A stretch of DNA of 36,642 nt from a virus, in IMG/VR virus record IMGVR_UViG_3300002514_004451, positions 8,321 through 44,962 of that record; one strand, 5' to 3'. Position numbers and translations under genes: made by a program. Below the pieces are notes generated by a model. That model did no database searches and had not been told where the DNA came from. It saw nothing but the letters and a program-made list of their open reading frames with translations. Positions 31,357 through 36,642 of this stretch are shown piece by piece (position 1 is the stretch's first letter; each line of letters begins with the position of its first letter).

Positions 31357-32065
31357 GGTTGTAGTCACTGGAGGAACTGGGAACTTAGGCTCCGAGCTAA
31401 TACCTTTATTAGAAAAAGAGGGAGCCTTTGTAGTATCCCCTACGAGGGATGAGATGGATATCTCGAATGGTCACTCCGTTGGCAACTTCTTTTCTAAGGG
31501 TCGAGGTATGGGGTGCGATATGCTACTTCATTGCGCTGCTTACACAAACGTACCCAACGCACAGTTGCCCGCGAACCACCGACAAGTAATCAACACTAAC
31601 ATTTTAGGTACAGGGTATCTGGCTTCTTGGGCTAAACAGAAGCATTTTAAATTTGTGTATATATCCACGGATTATGTGTATGAGGGGACAGAAGGAAATT
31701 ATGAGGTATATGATATCCCACGCCCTTTTTGTTTCTATGGGTACAGTAAGTTAGCGGGGGAAGCATTTATCCCTAGTACTGGGTTGGTTATTAGAACCTC
31801 TTTTCTCCCTAGAGGGTTCTGGGGGGAAGATAAGCTCACTAAAGTATTCAAAGACGTTTACACCTCAAAGGACTGGGTAGATATTATAGCCAAAAAAATA
31901 GTAAAACGGCTCGGAGATTTTGGAGTTATTAATGTGGGGACCGAAAGAAAGTCCCTAAGAGCCTTAGCAGTCCAAGAATACCCGGAAGTTGAGGACTTAG
32001 ACGCTAGCTCCACAAAAATTGTATATAAATATCCCACTGATTCGTCCATGAGGGTAGATATATAA
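31337..32065 (+). CDS. rmlD: dTDP-4-dehydrorhamnose reductase-like
   Basis: The 242-residue SDR protein has VTGGTGNLG (about 10-18), LLHCAAYTNV, YISTDYVYEGTEGNYE and FYGYSKLAGE, with the YxxxK pair. These match RmlD, which reduces the keto sugar to dTDP-L-rhamnose with NAD(P)H. At 242 residues it is shorter than the usual 280-300, mainly in the C-terminal substrate domain, so a related reductase is possible. The stop codon lies inside the next TATAATAG element. Confidence 0.8.
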   Translation: MNLKGARVVVTGGTGNLGSELIPLLEKEGAFVVSPTRDEMDISNGHSVGNFFSKGRGMGCDMLLHCAAYTNVPNAQLPANHRQVINTNILGTGYLASWAKQKHFKFVYISTDYVYEGTEGNYEVYDIPRPFCFYGYSKLAGEAFIPSTGLVIRTSFLPRGFWGEDKLTKVFKDVYTSKDWVDIIAKKIVKRLGDFGVINVGTERKSLRALAVQEYPEVEDLDASSTKIVYKYPTDSSMRVDI

Positions 32066-32068
32066 TAG
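32061..32068 (+). promoter_or_regulatory. TATAATAG promoter for virion protein genes
   Basis: An exact TATAATAG overlaps the rmlD stop codon and lies 14 bases from the hexamer to the ATG at 32081. A start near 32073 would leave an eight-base leader. There is no clear -35. It should drive the two paralogous structural-type genes that follow. Confidence 0.65.
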
Positions 32069-32080
32069 AGAGACATAATT

Positions 32081-32491
32081 ATGAGTAATTACCTATTATC
32101 CAGTGTAGCGGCTAAGCCGCAAGTTCAAAGAGACCAATCTTTTATGAAGGTTGTCTCAAAAACCATTGTCACAACTAACTCCACGGAACTGGTTGCAGCT
32201 CCCGGAGCGTTAAATTCCGTATACATATGGGGGTGGCAATATTCTTGCTCTGGAGCATACTCTGCGGGTAACATTAAGGATGAGGATGGCACTATTATTG
32301 CCACCGTAGCCGCTGGTCTTCACGCGACTGAGCATTCTGGCGCAGGGCAATGTACAGCAATACTCCCAATGCCTATTAGAGTAACGGCTAACAAGCAAGT
32401 TAAAATTGTGGGGAACACCGCGACTGGTTGGAACGAAACTGCCCACGTAGTTTCCTTATTCTATACTATACAGCCTAGTCCGACCTTCTAA
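32081..32491 (+). CDS. Probable virion protein, beta-rich (paralogue of the next gene)
   Basis: The 136-residue protein is rich in Thr, Val, Ala and Gly and is predicted all-beta. Residues about 30-136 share a pattern with the C-terminal half of the following gene: 'TNSTELVAAPGALNSVYIWG' against 'TNTEVVAAPGGGNKLVIYGV', and both end in a hydrophobic strand (VVSLFYTIQ against NTVIYYRTEAV). Such tandem small beta proteins are typical of capsid decoration or fibre-type proteins in marine phages. No membrane or signal segment is present. The exact role is unknown. Confidence 0.7.
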   Translation: MSNYLLSSVAAKPQVQRDQSFMKVVSKTIVTTNSTELVAAPGALNSVYIWGWQYSCSGAYSAGNIKDEDGTIIATVAAGLHATEHSGAGQCTAILPMPIRVTANKQVKIVGNTATGWNETAHVVSLFYTIQPSPTF

Positions 32492-32493
32492 CT

Positions 32494-33159
32494 ATGGCAG
32501 ATTCTGTAGTTAACGTGTCAGGTTTTGATACCTCGTACGGTATCGATGCATACTTAGTACATTCTACCGCAACAACCACGGACTACCGGCAAATAGTGGC
32601 GATTGGGGGTGACACCTCAGGTGCGGGAAGCACTGCTACGGTTACTGGGGGTTCCTTAACTACGTCTAGCCACGACATTACGTCGCATACGAAGCTCACG
32701 GAGATTGATAATGTACTAGACACTATTAAGGTAGATACTGAGGCAATTGAGACAGCTGTAGAAGGAACCTTAAATGTTGCGGTACAACCTTCTATTTCTT
32801 CATACCTAAGCCATGTGTATCTTGATTTAGACACTGCGGGGGACAACCCCGTAACTAACACAGAAGTTGTAGCTGCTCCGGGGGGTGGTAATAAGTTGGT
32901 CATTTACGGGGTACAAGGGAGTGTGGTGGCTGGCGCCGCTTCTAACTATGGTAACTGGCTTCTCTCTGATGGAAACGCTTCGGATGCTACTACTCTTTGG
33001 TGTGGACGCGCTCAAGGTATTTCGAATAATCAATTTTCCCTAACCTTCCCTTATGGGGTAGCACTGACAGAAAACACAGCTTTAAAGGTTACCTCAGTTG
33101 AGGGCACTGGGAATATATTTTTAAACACTGTAATTTATTACAGAACTGAGGCTGTATAG
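32494..33159 (+). CDS. Probable virion protein with C-terminal domain shared with upstream gene
   Basis: The 221-residue protein has a Thr/Ser/Gly-rich N-terminal part (about 1-75), a short helical linker with a coiled-coil look (LTEIDNVLDTIKVDTEAIETAV, region about 68-90) and a C-terminal beta domain (about 115-221). That domain repeats the pattern of the upstream 136-residue protein. The layout, a variable head then a helical linker then a beta domain, is common in oligomeric phage surface proteins such as decoration or fibre-attachment proteins. Function is inferred from composition and context only. Confidence 0.7.
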   Translation: MADSVVNVSGFDTSYGIDAYLVHSTATTTDYRQIVAIGGDTSGAGSTATVTGGSLTTSSHDITSHTKLTEIDNVLDTIKVDTEAIETAVEGTLNVAVQPSISSYLSHVYLDLDTAGDNPVTNTEVVAAPGGGNKLVIYGVQGSVVAGAASNYGNWLLSDGNASDATTLWCGRAQGISNNQFSLTFPYGVALTENTALKVTSVEGTGNIFLNTVIYYRTEAV

Positions 33160-33161
33160 AC

Positions 33162-33169
33162 TATAATAG
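33162..33169 (+). promoter_or_regulatory. TATAATAG promoter before small ORF and tRNA
   Basis: An exact TATAATAG is followed by TAT and the ATG at 33173, five bases after the hexamer. No -35 is visible. The transcript would be leaderless for the small ORF and would run into the tRNA-Arg. Confidence 0.7.
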
Positions 33170-33172
33170 TAT

Positions 33173-33373
33173 ATGGAAGGTAAAAAGTTTAAAGTAAGAA
33201 TTAACGGCAAGCTATGCACTGAAACTTTTGATTCTTTCGTGGAAGCTACGGACTGGGTAAAGGTTTTCGCTGACGGGGTCACGGAAGTCGTTATCGAGAG
33301 TGTAGACGTGTCAAAATCTAACGTGGGGATACATGAAGTCCCGAACAATAAAGATGACCTTTTGCTGGGCTAA
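33173..33373 (+). CDS. Small protein, unknown (66 aa)
   Basis: The protein begins MEGKKFKVRINGKLCTETFDSF and is predicted as a small alpha/beta fold: a strand pair, then a helix in VEATDWVKVFADG, then the strand TEVVIESVDV, with a polar tail. It is not recognised. Its promoter sits five bases before the ATG, and its stop codon directly abuts the first base of the tRNA gene at 33374, so both are on one transcript. Composition and promoter support real coding. Confidence 0.65.
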   Translation: MEGKKFKVRINGKLCTETFDSFVEATDWVKVFADGVTEVVIESVDVSKSNVGIHEVPNNKDDLLLG

Positions 33374-33450
33374 GCACTCGTAGCTCAGCTGGATAGAGCA
33401 TCGGACTTCTAATCCGACGGTCAGAGGTTCAAATCCTCTCGAGTGTGCCA
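33374..33450 (+). tRNA. tRNA-Arg (anticodon TCT)
   Basis: A complete cloverleaf is seen. The acceptor arms GCACTCG and CGAGTGT pair with a G-U at the end. The D arm is GCTC/GAGC. The anticodon stem TCGGA/TCCGA holds the loop CTTCTAA with anticodon TCT at 33408-33410. The T arm AGAGG/CCTCT surrounds TTCAAAT. The 3' CCA is encoded (33448-33450). It reads AGA and AGG codons, which are frequent in the genes here, for example in the glycosyltransferases and sbcC. It helps the phage translate Arg codons that may be rare in the host. Confidence 0.97.
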
Positions 33451-33470
33451 GAACAACTAAATAAAGAACT

Positions 33471-33686
33471 ATGTGGAAAACCATTTTAAACAACATCAAT
33501 ACTCTCATTCTAGGCAATTGGAAATCTATTTTCTTTTTTGTCTTGGGAGCTCTCGTAGGAACATTCCTAATTTCATGTGCCATGACCAACAAAATCGTTG
33601 ATGGGACCCAAGAGGTTCTAACTAACGGGGTTGAGTGGGTTATGGAAGGACATGCTGACGAAGTGGAGACACCAACTAGCGATTAA
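33471..33686 (+). CDS. Small membrane protein, possible lipoprotein
   Basis: The 71-residue protein has an N-terminal polar helix with a Lys at residue 18, then one hydrophobic span (about 20-38: IFFFVLGALVGTFLISCAM). It ends in L-I-S-C, a fair lipobox (C37), followed by a soluble acidic tail. It could be a signal-anchored protein or a lipoprotein. Small phage membrane proteins of this size act as holins, spanins or superinfection-exclusion factors, but none of these is shown. No Shine-Dalgarno is clear before the ATG. Confidence 0.6.
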   Translation: MWKTILNNINTLILGNWKSIFFFVLGALVGTFLISCAMTNKIVDGTQEVLTNGVEWVMEGHADEVETPTSD

Positions 33687-33688
33687 AC

Positions 33689-33880
33689 ATGCCTCAAATA
33701 AGAGAAACCGATAAATTCGAGTTTCATGGCGTTAAGTGTGCTATTTGCGCGCTTATTAAAGAAATAAAAATCCCAAAGGGAACTCTAGGCACACATAAAT
33801 CTTTCACTAAGAAAGGAGAATATGTGTGCCCTGAGTGTTTTAAAATACACAAACCAAAGAAAGGTATATGGAATATTTAA
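33689..33880 (+). CDS. Small zinc-finger-like protein (63 aa)
   Basis: Two CxxC pairs, CAIC (about 17-20) and CPEC (about 49-52), are about 30 residues apart with basic and aromatic residues between, as in a zinc ribbon or treble-clef finger. The tail (KIHKPKKGIWNI) is basic. No family is recognised. Such small zinc proteins in phages often bind DNA or RNA polymerase. It begins two bases after the previous stop and overlaps the next gene by 13 bases. Confidence 0.6.
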   Translation: MPQIRETDKFEFHGVKCAICALIKEIKIPKGTLGTHKSFTKKGEYVCPECFKIHKPKKGIWNI

Positions 33881-34776
33881 CACCGTTTGTTAATCCCGAT
33901 ATTATATTTAAAGATAGATGGGCTCCTAAAATGTACAAGCGTACTGTTAATGCTCATGTAGGCGCAGGTAGGGGTACGGGAAGCTGTATTGAACTGGATT
34001 TAAAGGACGAGGGGTATGCTTTTGATGAGATATCTGCTGTCTTAGTCCCTAGTTTGGCTAGGTGGTACTGTGATAGGTACAAGTTTCCTATATTTAGTGA
34101 TAGATTACACCCTGAATACGGTTTCTCCTACACTCCTGGATTGTTTAAGTCCCTGTTTAGTAAGACTGGAGTAGACCTATCGTACAAAGGCCTTGCATTT
34201 CCAGACGCAGAAGCCGTAGTAGCCGCCTTTAAAGTACGTAAAAGCACCAAAGAGACCGTTTTAAAGTTTTGTGCTAAGGCAATGGGACACAATGGAGTTA
34301 TTCTCTCGCTGGCTGCGCTGAATAAGATACCTTTGTTGGGTCCTGTTAGTATATGCATGATTCCAAGACCCGCCCCGGGAAAGTTTACGGCAACGTATGA
34401 GGGGGTAGTGGACCTGAACAAGAAGATGGGAATTGATGTAGATTTAAGCCTTATTTCGGATTTCGAAAAGCATGGGCTTAAATGTAAGTATGTTGGTTAC
34501 CGAGTTTCTGGAAGGAAAGTGAATCCTTACGTAGCCATAGAACTCTCTCATAAGAATGAGAAGGAAAGCTTTAAAAAGACTATAGAGTATTTAAAATCTA
34601 AAGGGTTAGCGAATGACAGTCACTACTCTGAAGAGGGGTATAAGGGATTTATGCACGCCAAAGTAGCATTCTCAAACAAAAAACCAAAAATGAAAGCCTA
34701 TTTCTGGATAGGATGCCGAACAAAATATGTTAAACCTCAAATTACAATCAAAGACACAAGTAACCCTCAAAGATAA
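33868..34776 (+). CDS. Unknown protein (302 aa)
   Basis: This protein is not recognised. It has several aromatic, basic segments (RYKFPIFSDRLHPEYGFSY and KMKAYFWIGCRTKYVKP) and no signal peptide or membrane span. The centre has a predicted alpha/beta region (GVILSLAALNKIPLLGPVSICMIP). The C-terminal 100 residues mix helices and strands (EKESFKKTIEYLKSKGLA). A Shine-Dalgarno-like AAAGG lies six bases before ATG 33868. It lies among small basic proteins at the right end of the window and may be a structural or DNA-associated phage protein. Confidence 0.75.
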   Translation: MEYLTPFVNPDIIFKDRWAPKMYKRTVNAHVGAGRGTGSCIELDLKDEGYAFDEISAVLVPSLARWYCDRYKFPIFSDRLHPEYGFSYTPGLFKSLFSKTGVDLSYKGLAFPDAEAVVAAFKVRKSTKETVLKFCAKAMGHNGVILSLAALNKIPLLGPVSICMIPRPAPGKFTATYEGVVDLNKKMGIDVDLSLISDFEKHGLKCKYVGYRVSGRKVNPYVAIELSHKNEKESFKKTIEYLKSKGLANDSHYSEEGYKGFMHAKVAFSNKKPKMKAYFWIGCRTKYVKPQITIKDTSNPQR

Positions 34777-34951
34777 GTCTGGGAACACCCGTTTCCTAAC
34801 AGTTGTAGGGTACGATACTCCTCTTCTGGAGATTACCTGTGAAGAGCAGACCTATTATAGAAGTTTAGAGAGAGATACCTACGGAAATACTATATACAAT
34901 GAGAATAGGATAGATGAAAGACTTAAATTACAACAATATACCTCTGCTTAA
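34727..34951 (+). CDS. Small protein, unknown (74 aa)
   Basis: The frame starts at an ATG 50 bases inside the previous gene and ends 38 bases inside the next one. The protein has a beta-like N-terminal half (TQVTLKDKSGNTRFLTVVGYD) and a charged helical end (RIDERLKLQQYTSA). It is not recognised. The unusually long overlaps make it less certain than its neighbours, but the gap it bridges (34777-34913) would otherwise be empty and its strand pattern is protein-like. Confidence 0.55.
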   Translation: MLNLKLQSKTQVTLKDKSGNTRFLTVVGYDTPLLEITCEEQTYYRSLERDTYGNTIYNENRIDERLKLQQYTSA

Positions 34952-36260
34952 CGAAAAAGAAAAAAAGGAAAGAGGCATAATTGGAAAGGCGCTAGATGTT
35001 GCCATTCCTGTAGGTGCTGGTATGTTGGCGTACAAAGCAATGGGAAGTAAGCCTACCCCAACCTCTATAGGAGCCGCGTCAAACGCTAGAGCTGCTACAG
35101 GAGGCACTGGAGCACCGGCACCAACAACAGGAGGCACTGGAGCACCGGCACCAACAACAGGAGCAAAGCCTTGGAAGATTGGTGACCCCTTAGACCAAGG
35201 GTTAGGGGTACAAGGGAAAGCCCCTAAGAGGGATATGGTAAAATGGAACTCCTCAGATAATACATATACCATTAATGGCAAAGCTTTAACCCCTGCGCAG
35301 AAACAGCAGTACTTAAACAAGAGTGGGGATTTTGAGTACTCAAAGTTTAACAAAGAATACGACGCTAGGTACGCGGAGTTTGATAAGGCTCGACAGGACC
35401 GCACGAAAACCATAGGTGACAGGAGGAGGAGAAGCTTCCTTGATTCGGAAAGAAGATACAAATTCGGAGCATATGAGGAACCCCCAAAAGCGCCTAAGGC
35501 TATAGCTCCTACGGAACCAACACCTAGGCTTAAGCCAGCCCCTTCTCCAACAACCTTGCAGAAACCGGACCCAACCTTTAAACGTACAGATAGCGGCGTT
35601 CAAAGTACGCTCCGTGACCCGAACGCTTACAGAGACCCAACTAAAGACCCAAAGGGGTACAATAAAGGTCCTACGGGGGATAGAGCACGAAGAAAAGAAG
35701 CCGCCAACCGCACTCCGGAAATCTCAATAAAAGGAAAGCCCCAAAAGCCCCCCTTCGGTCCTCAACAAATGAAAAATACTCCGCTAAGGACTGGTCCCCC
35801 TTTCAAACCACAGCCTCGGGATTATACTCCTGGTAAGGTAGGTTATGAAAAAACTAAGTATTCCCCTGAGCAATTGAAGAAGCAGGCTCTGGTTAAGAAC
35901 GCGCAAAAACACGCCAAGCAGGCTACCGTCGCTGGCTTTTCAGCAGCCACGTTACCATTCGGAGGAGCGGCGGCCAAAGGAGTCACAAGGGTCATCAAAG
36001 CAGCCGTACCTTACGCACAAAAGGCGTACAATGCCGTTAGGCAGGGCTCGACAAAACTTGTGAACAAGCCAATCCCGCCCTTGCAAGCAGTAGCAGATAG
36101 GACTGGCAAGATTGGTCAGGCATTACTACCCACGACACCGAAAAGTGTGGCAGGTCAAGCTGCCGCCGGAACGGTTATAGATAAAGCCTTGAATGCTAAA
36201 AGTCAAAAGTCAAAAGTCAAAAAAACTTATAGACAGCACGTACAGGGAATTCGGAACTAA
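34914..36260 (+). CDS. Large basic Pro/Lys-rich protein, probably disordered
   Basis: The 448-residue protein starts after an AGGATAG Shine-Dalgarno. It has a short hydrophobic helix near the N-terminus (about 21-42: GIIGKALDVAIPVGAGMLAYKA) and then two exact GGTGAPAPTT repeats (63-82). The long middle (about 85-320) is rich in Pro, Lys, Arg, Thr and Asp and likely disordered. A helical region (about 325-420) has a second hydrophobic segment, AAKGVTRVIKAAVP. The end holds the KSQKSKVK stretch from the AAAAGTC repeats. It could be an internal virion or ejected protein; this is inferred from composition only. Confidence 0.7.
   Translation: MKDLNYNNIPLLNEKEKKERGIIGKALDVAIPVGAGMLAYKAMGSKPTPTSIGAASNARAATGGTGAPAPTTGGTGAPAPTTGAKPWKIGDPLDQGLGVQGKAPKRDMVKWNSSDNTYTINGKALTPAQKQQYLNKSGDFEYSKFNKEYDARYAEFDKARQDRTKTIGDRRRRSFLDSERRYKFGAYEEPPKAPKAIAPTEPTPRLKPAPSPTTLQKPDPTFKRTDSGVQSTLRDPNAYRDPTKDPKGYNKGPTGDRARRKEAANRTPEISIKGKPQKPPFGPQQMKNTPLRTGPPFKPQPRDYTPGKVGYEKTKYSPEQLKKQALVKNAQKHAKQATVAGFSAATLPFGGAAAKGVTRVIKAAVPYAQKAYNAVRQGSTKLVNKPIPPLQAVADRTGKIGQALLPTTPKSVAGQAAAGTVIDKALNAKSQKSKVKKTYRQHVQGIRN
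35101..35160 (+). repeat. Exact tandem duplication of a 30-bp unit
   Basis: The bases 35101-35130 and 35131-35160 are identical. Each unit encodes GGTGAPAPTT in the same frame, so the duplication kept the reading frame of the host gene. A short partial copy flanks it. It looks like recent slippage or unequal recombination in a flexible linker. Confidence 0.95.
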
Positions 36261-36626
36261 TGGACGCTAAAAGTCAAAAGTCAAAAGTCAAAACTCCAAC
36301 GGAAAGGGCGGAGAATTTGGCTGCTAGATTGAGAAGAGAAGCAGATATTGAAATGTCAAAAGGTGTTTACATGGGACCAAAAGTCAAAAAGTCCGTTAAG
36401 GCAGTCGGATTATTGGCTCGTATAAAAGCAAGAAGGGCATACCACGCTGAACACCCTCTAGACCTTATGAGTAAAAGTCAAAAGAGTCAAAAGAGTCAAA
36501 ACGAAAGTTTTACCACAGACCCTGAAGCGTGGAAACGAGGTATTGTTACAAAAACGCCAGATAGAAAAACAATGTATTTTACAGGGAAACAGTCCCGCTC
36601 CGACCTAAAAGTCAAAAGAGTCAAAA
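36198..36626 (+). repeat. AAAAGTC repeat array across two genes
   Basis: The heptamer AAAAGTC occurs three times in a row at 36198-36218 and again at 36269-36289, once at 36379-36385 followed by AAAAAGTC, once at 36473-36479 followed by two AAAAGAGTC, and once at 36607-36613 followed by one AAAAGAGTC. Most clusters end in a further A-run. A 28-base block (36195-36222) is repeated exactly at 36266-36293, in the next gene. All copies point the same way. Because the seven-base unit falls in different codon phases, it encodes KSQKSKVK in two places, KVKKSVK in a third, KSQKSQKSQ in a fourth and LKVKRVKT in a fifth. Confidence 0.95.
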
Positions 36627-36637
36627 CAAGGAAATGA
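36260..36637 (+). CDS. Basic protein with repeat-derived Lys/Ser stretches
   Basis: The 125-residue protein begins at an ATG sharing a base with the previous TAA and ends at a TGA five bases before the window edge. It is highly basic. Parts encoded by AAAAGTC repeats (AKSQKSKVK at the start, SKSQKSQKSQ around residue 72, LKVKRVKTR at the end) alternate with ordinary-looking segments. These include ERAENLAARLRREADIEMSK and WKRGIVTKTPDRKTMYFTGKQ. No family is recognised. A nucleic-acid-binding or virion-associated function fits its charge but is not shown. Confidence 0.65.
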   Translation: MDAKSQKSKVKTPTERAENLAARLRREADIEMSKGVYMGPKVKKSVKAVGLLARIKARRAYHAEHPLDLMSKSQKSQKSQNESFTTDPEAWKRGIVTKTPDRKTMYFTGKQSRSDLKVKRVKTRK

Positions 36638-36642
36638 GAACA

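Noticed and set aside
34928-35461. Long open frame on the minus strand (177 aa)
   Set aside because: It lies entirely opposite the basic Pro-rich gene, has a translation full of low-complexity Val/Pro/Leu runs that mirror that gene's repeats, and has no promoter or Shine-Dalgarno.
36198-36626. CRISPR array
   Set aside because: The repeat unit is only seven to nine bases, has no palindromic repeat, and has no regular spacers; the copies lie inside coding genes.

Overview
This window is a 36.6 kb stretch of a tailed dsDNA bacteriophage (Caudoviricetes), most likely a contractile-tailed, lytic, T4-superfamily-like phage of an aquatic bacterium. The evidence is a T4-style set of replication and recombination genes (gp46/gp47, a gp32-like ssDNA-binding protein, UvsX/RecA, a possible UvsY, a DnaB/gp41-like helicase and a gp55-like late sigma factor). 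Added to this are a family A DNA polymerase with a UDG-like N-terminus of the SPO1 type, a B12-dependent ribonucleotide reductase, dUTPase, GroES and a tRNA-Arg. The host cannot be named from the sequence. Shine-Dalgarno sites occur at many but not all genes.

Layout. Positions 1-150 hold the tail of a tail-tube-like gene, followed by a terminator and a large unknown protein (223-2613). From 2594 to 4110, two minus-strand genes (a PD-(D/E)XK nuclease and the gp55-like sigma) alternate with two small plus-strand genes, separated by very short divergent promoter regions. Replication, repair and nucleotide genes run from 4111 to 15513: a DNA polymerase split into three ORFs with a foreign-looking ORF inside, SbcD/SbcC, GroES, NrdJ, a zinc ribbon protein, Dut, helicase, a metallopeptidase, a UvsY-like protein and the ssDNA-binding protein. 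From 15513 to 26040 there is a tightly overlapping sugar operon: six glycosyltransferase-like genes, a methyltransferase, a DUF6165 protein, two DegT-family PLP enzymes, a GDP-fucose/colitose synthase and GDP-mannose 4,6-dehydratase. RecA, RmlC, two small unknown proteins and a ClpA-like unfoldase follow (26097-29627), then RmlA, RmlB and RmlD (29667-32065). The right end (32081-36637) carries two paralogous probable virion proteins, a tRNA, and small, basic or unrecognised proteins, ending in a dense array of AAAAGTC repeats.

How the genes fit together. Two nucleotide-sugar routes look nearly complete. GDP-mannose to GDP-colitose would use Gmd, a ColD-like dehydratase with His in place of the PLP lysine, and a Fcl/ColC-like enzyme, with GDP-perosamine as a possible side branch. 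Glucose-1-phosphate to dTDP-L-rhamnose would use RmlA, B, C and D. With the glycosyltransferases, the phage appears equipped to build or alter a surface glycan on the host or the virion. The motif TATAATAG, with no visible -35, lies 4-7 bases before several start codons. Together with the gp55-like sigma it suggests a phage-specific promoter class producing leaderless or nearly leaderless mRNAs.

Everything here comes from reading the sequence and recalled family knowledge; no database search was run.
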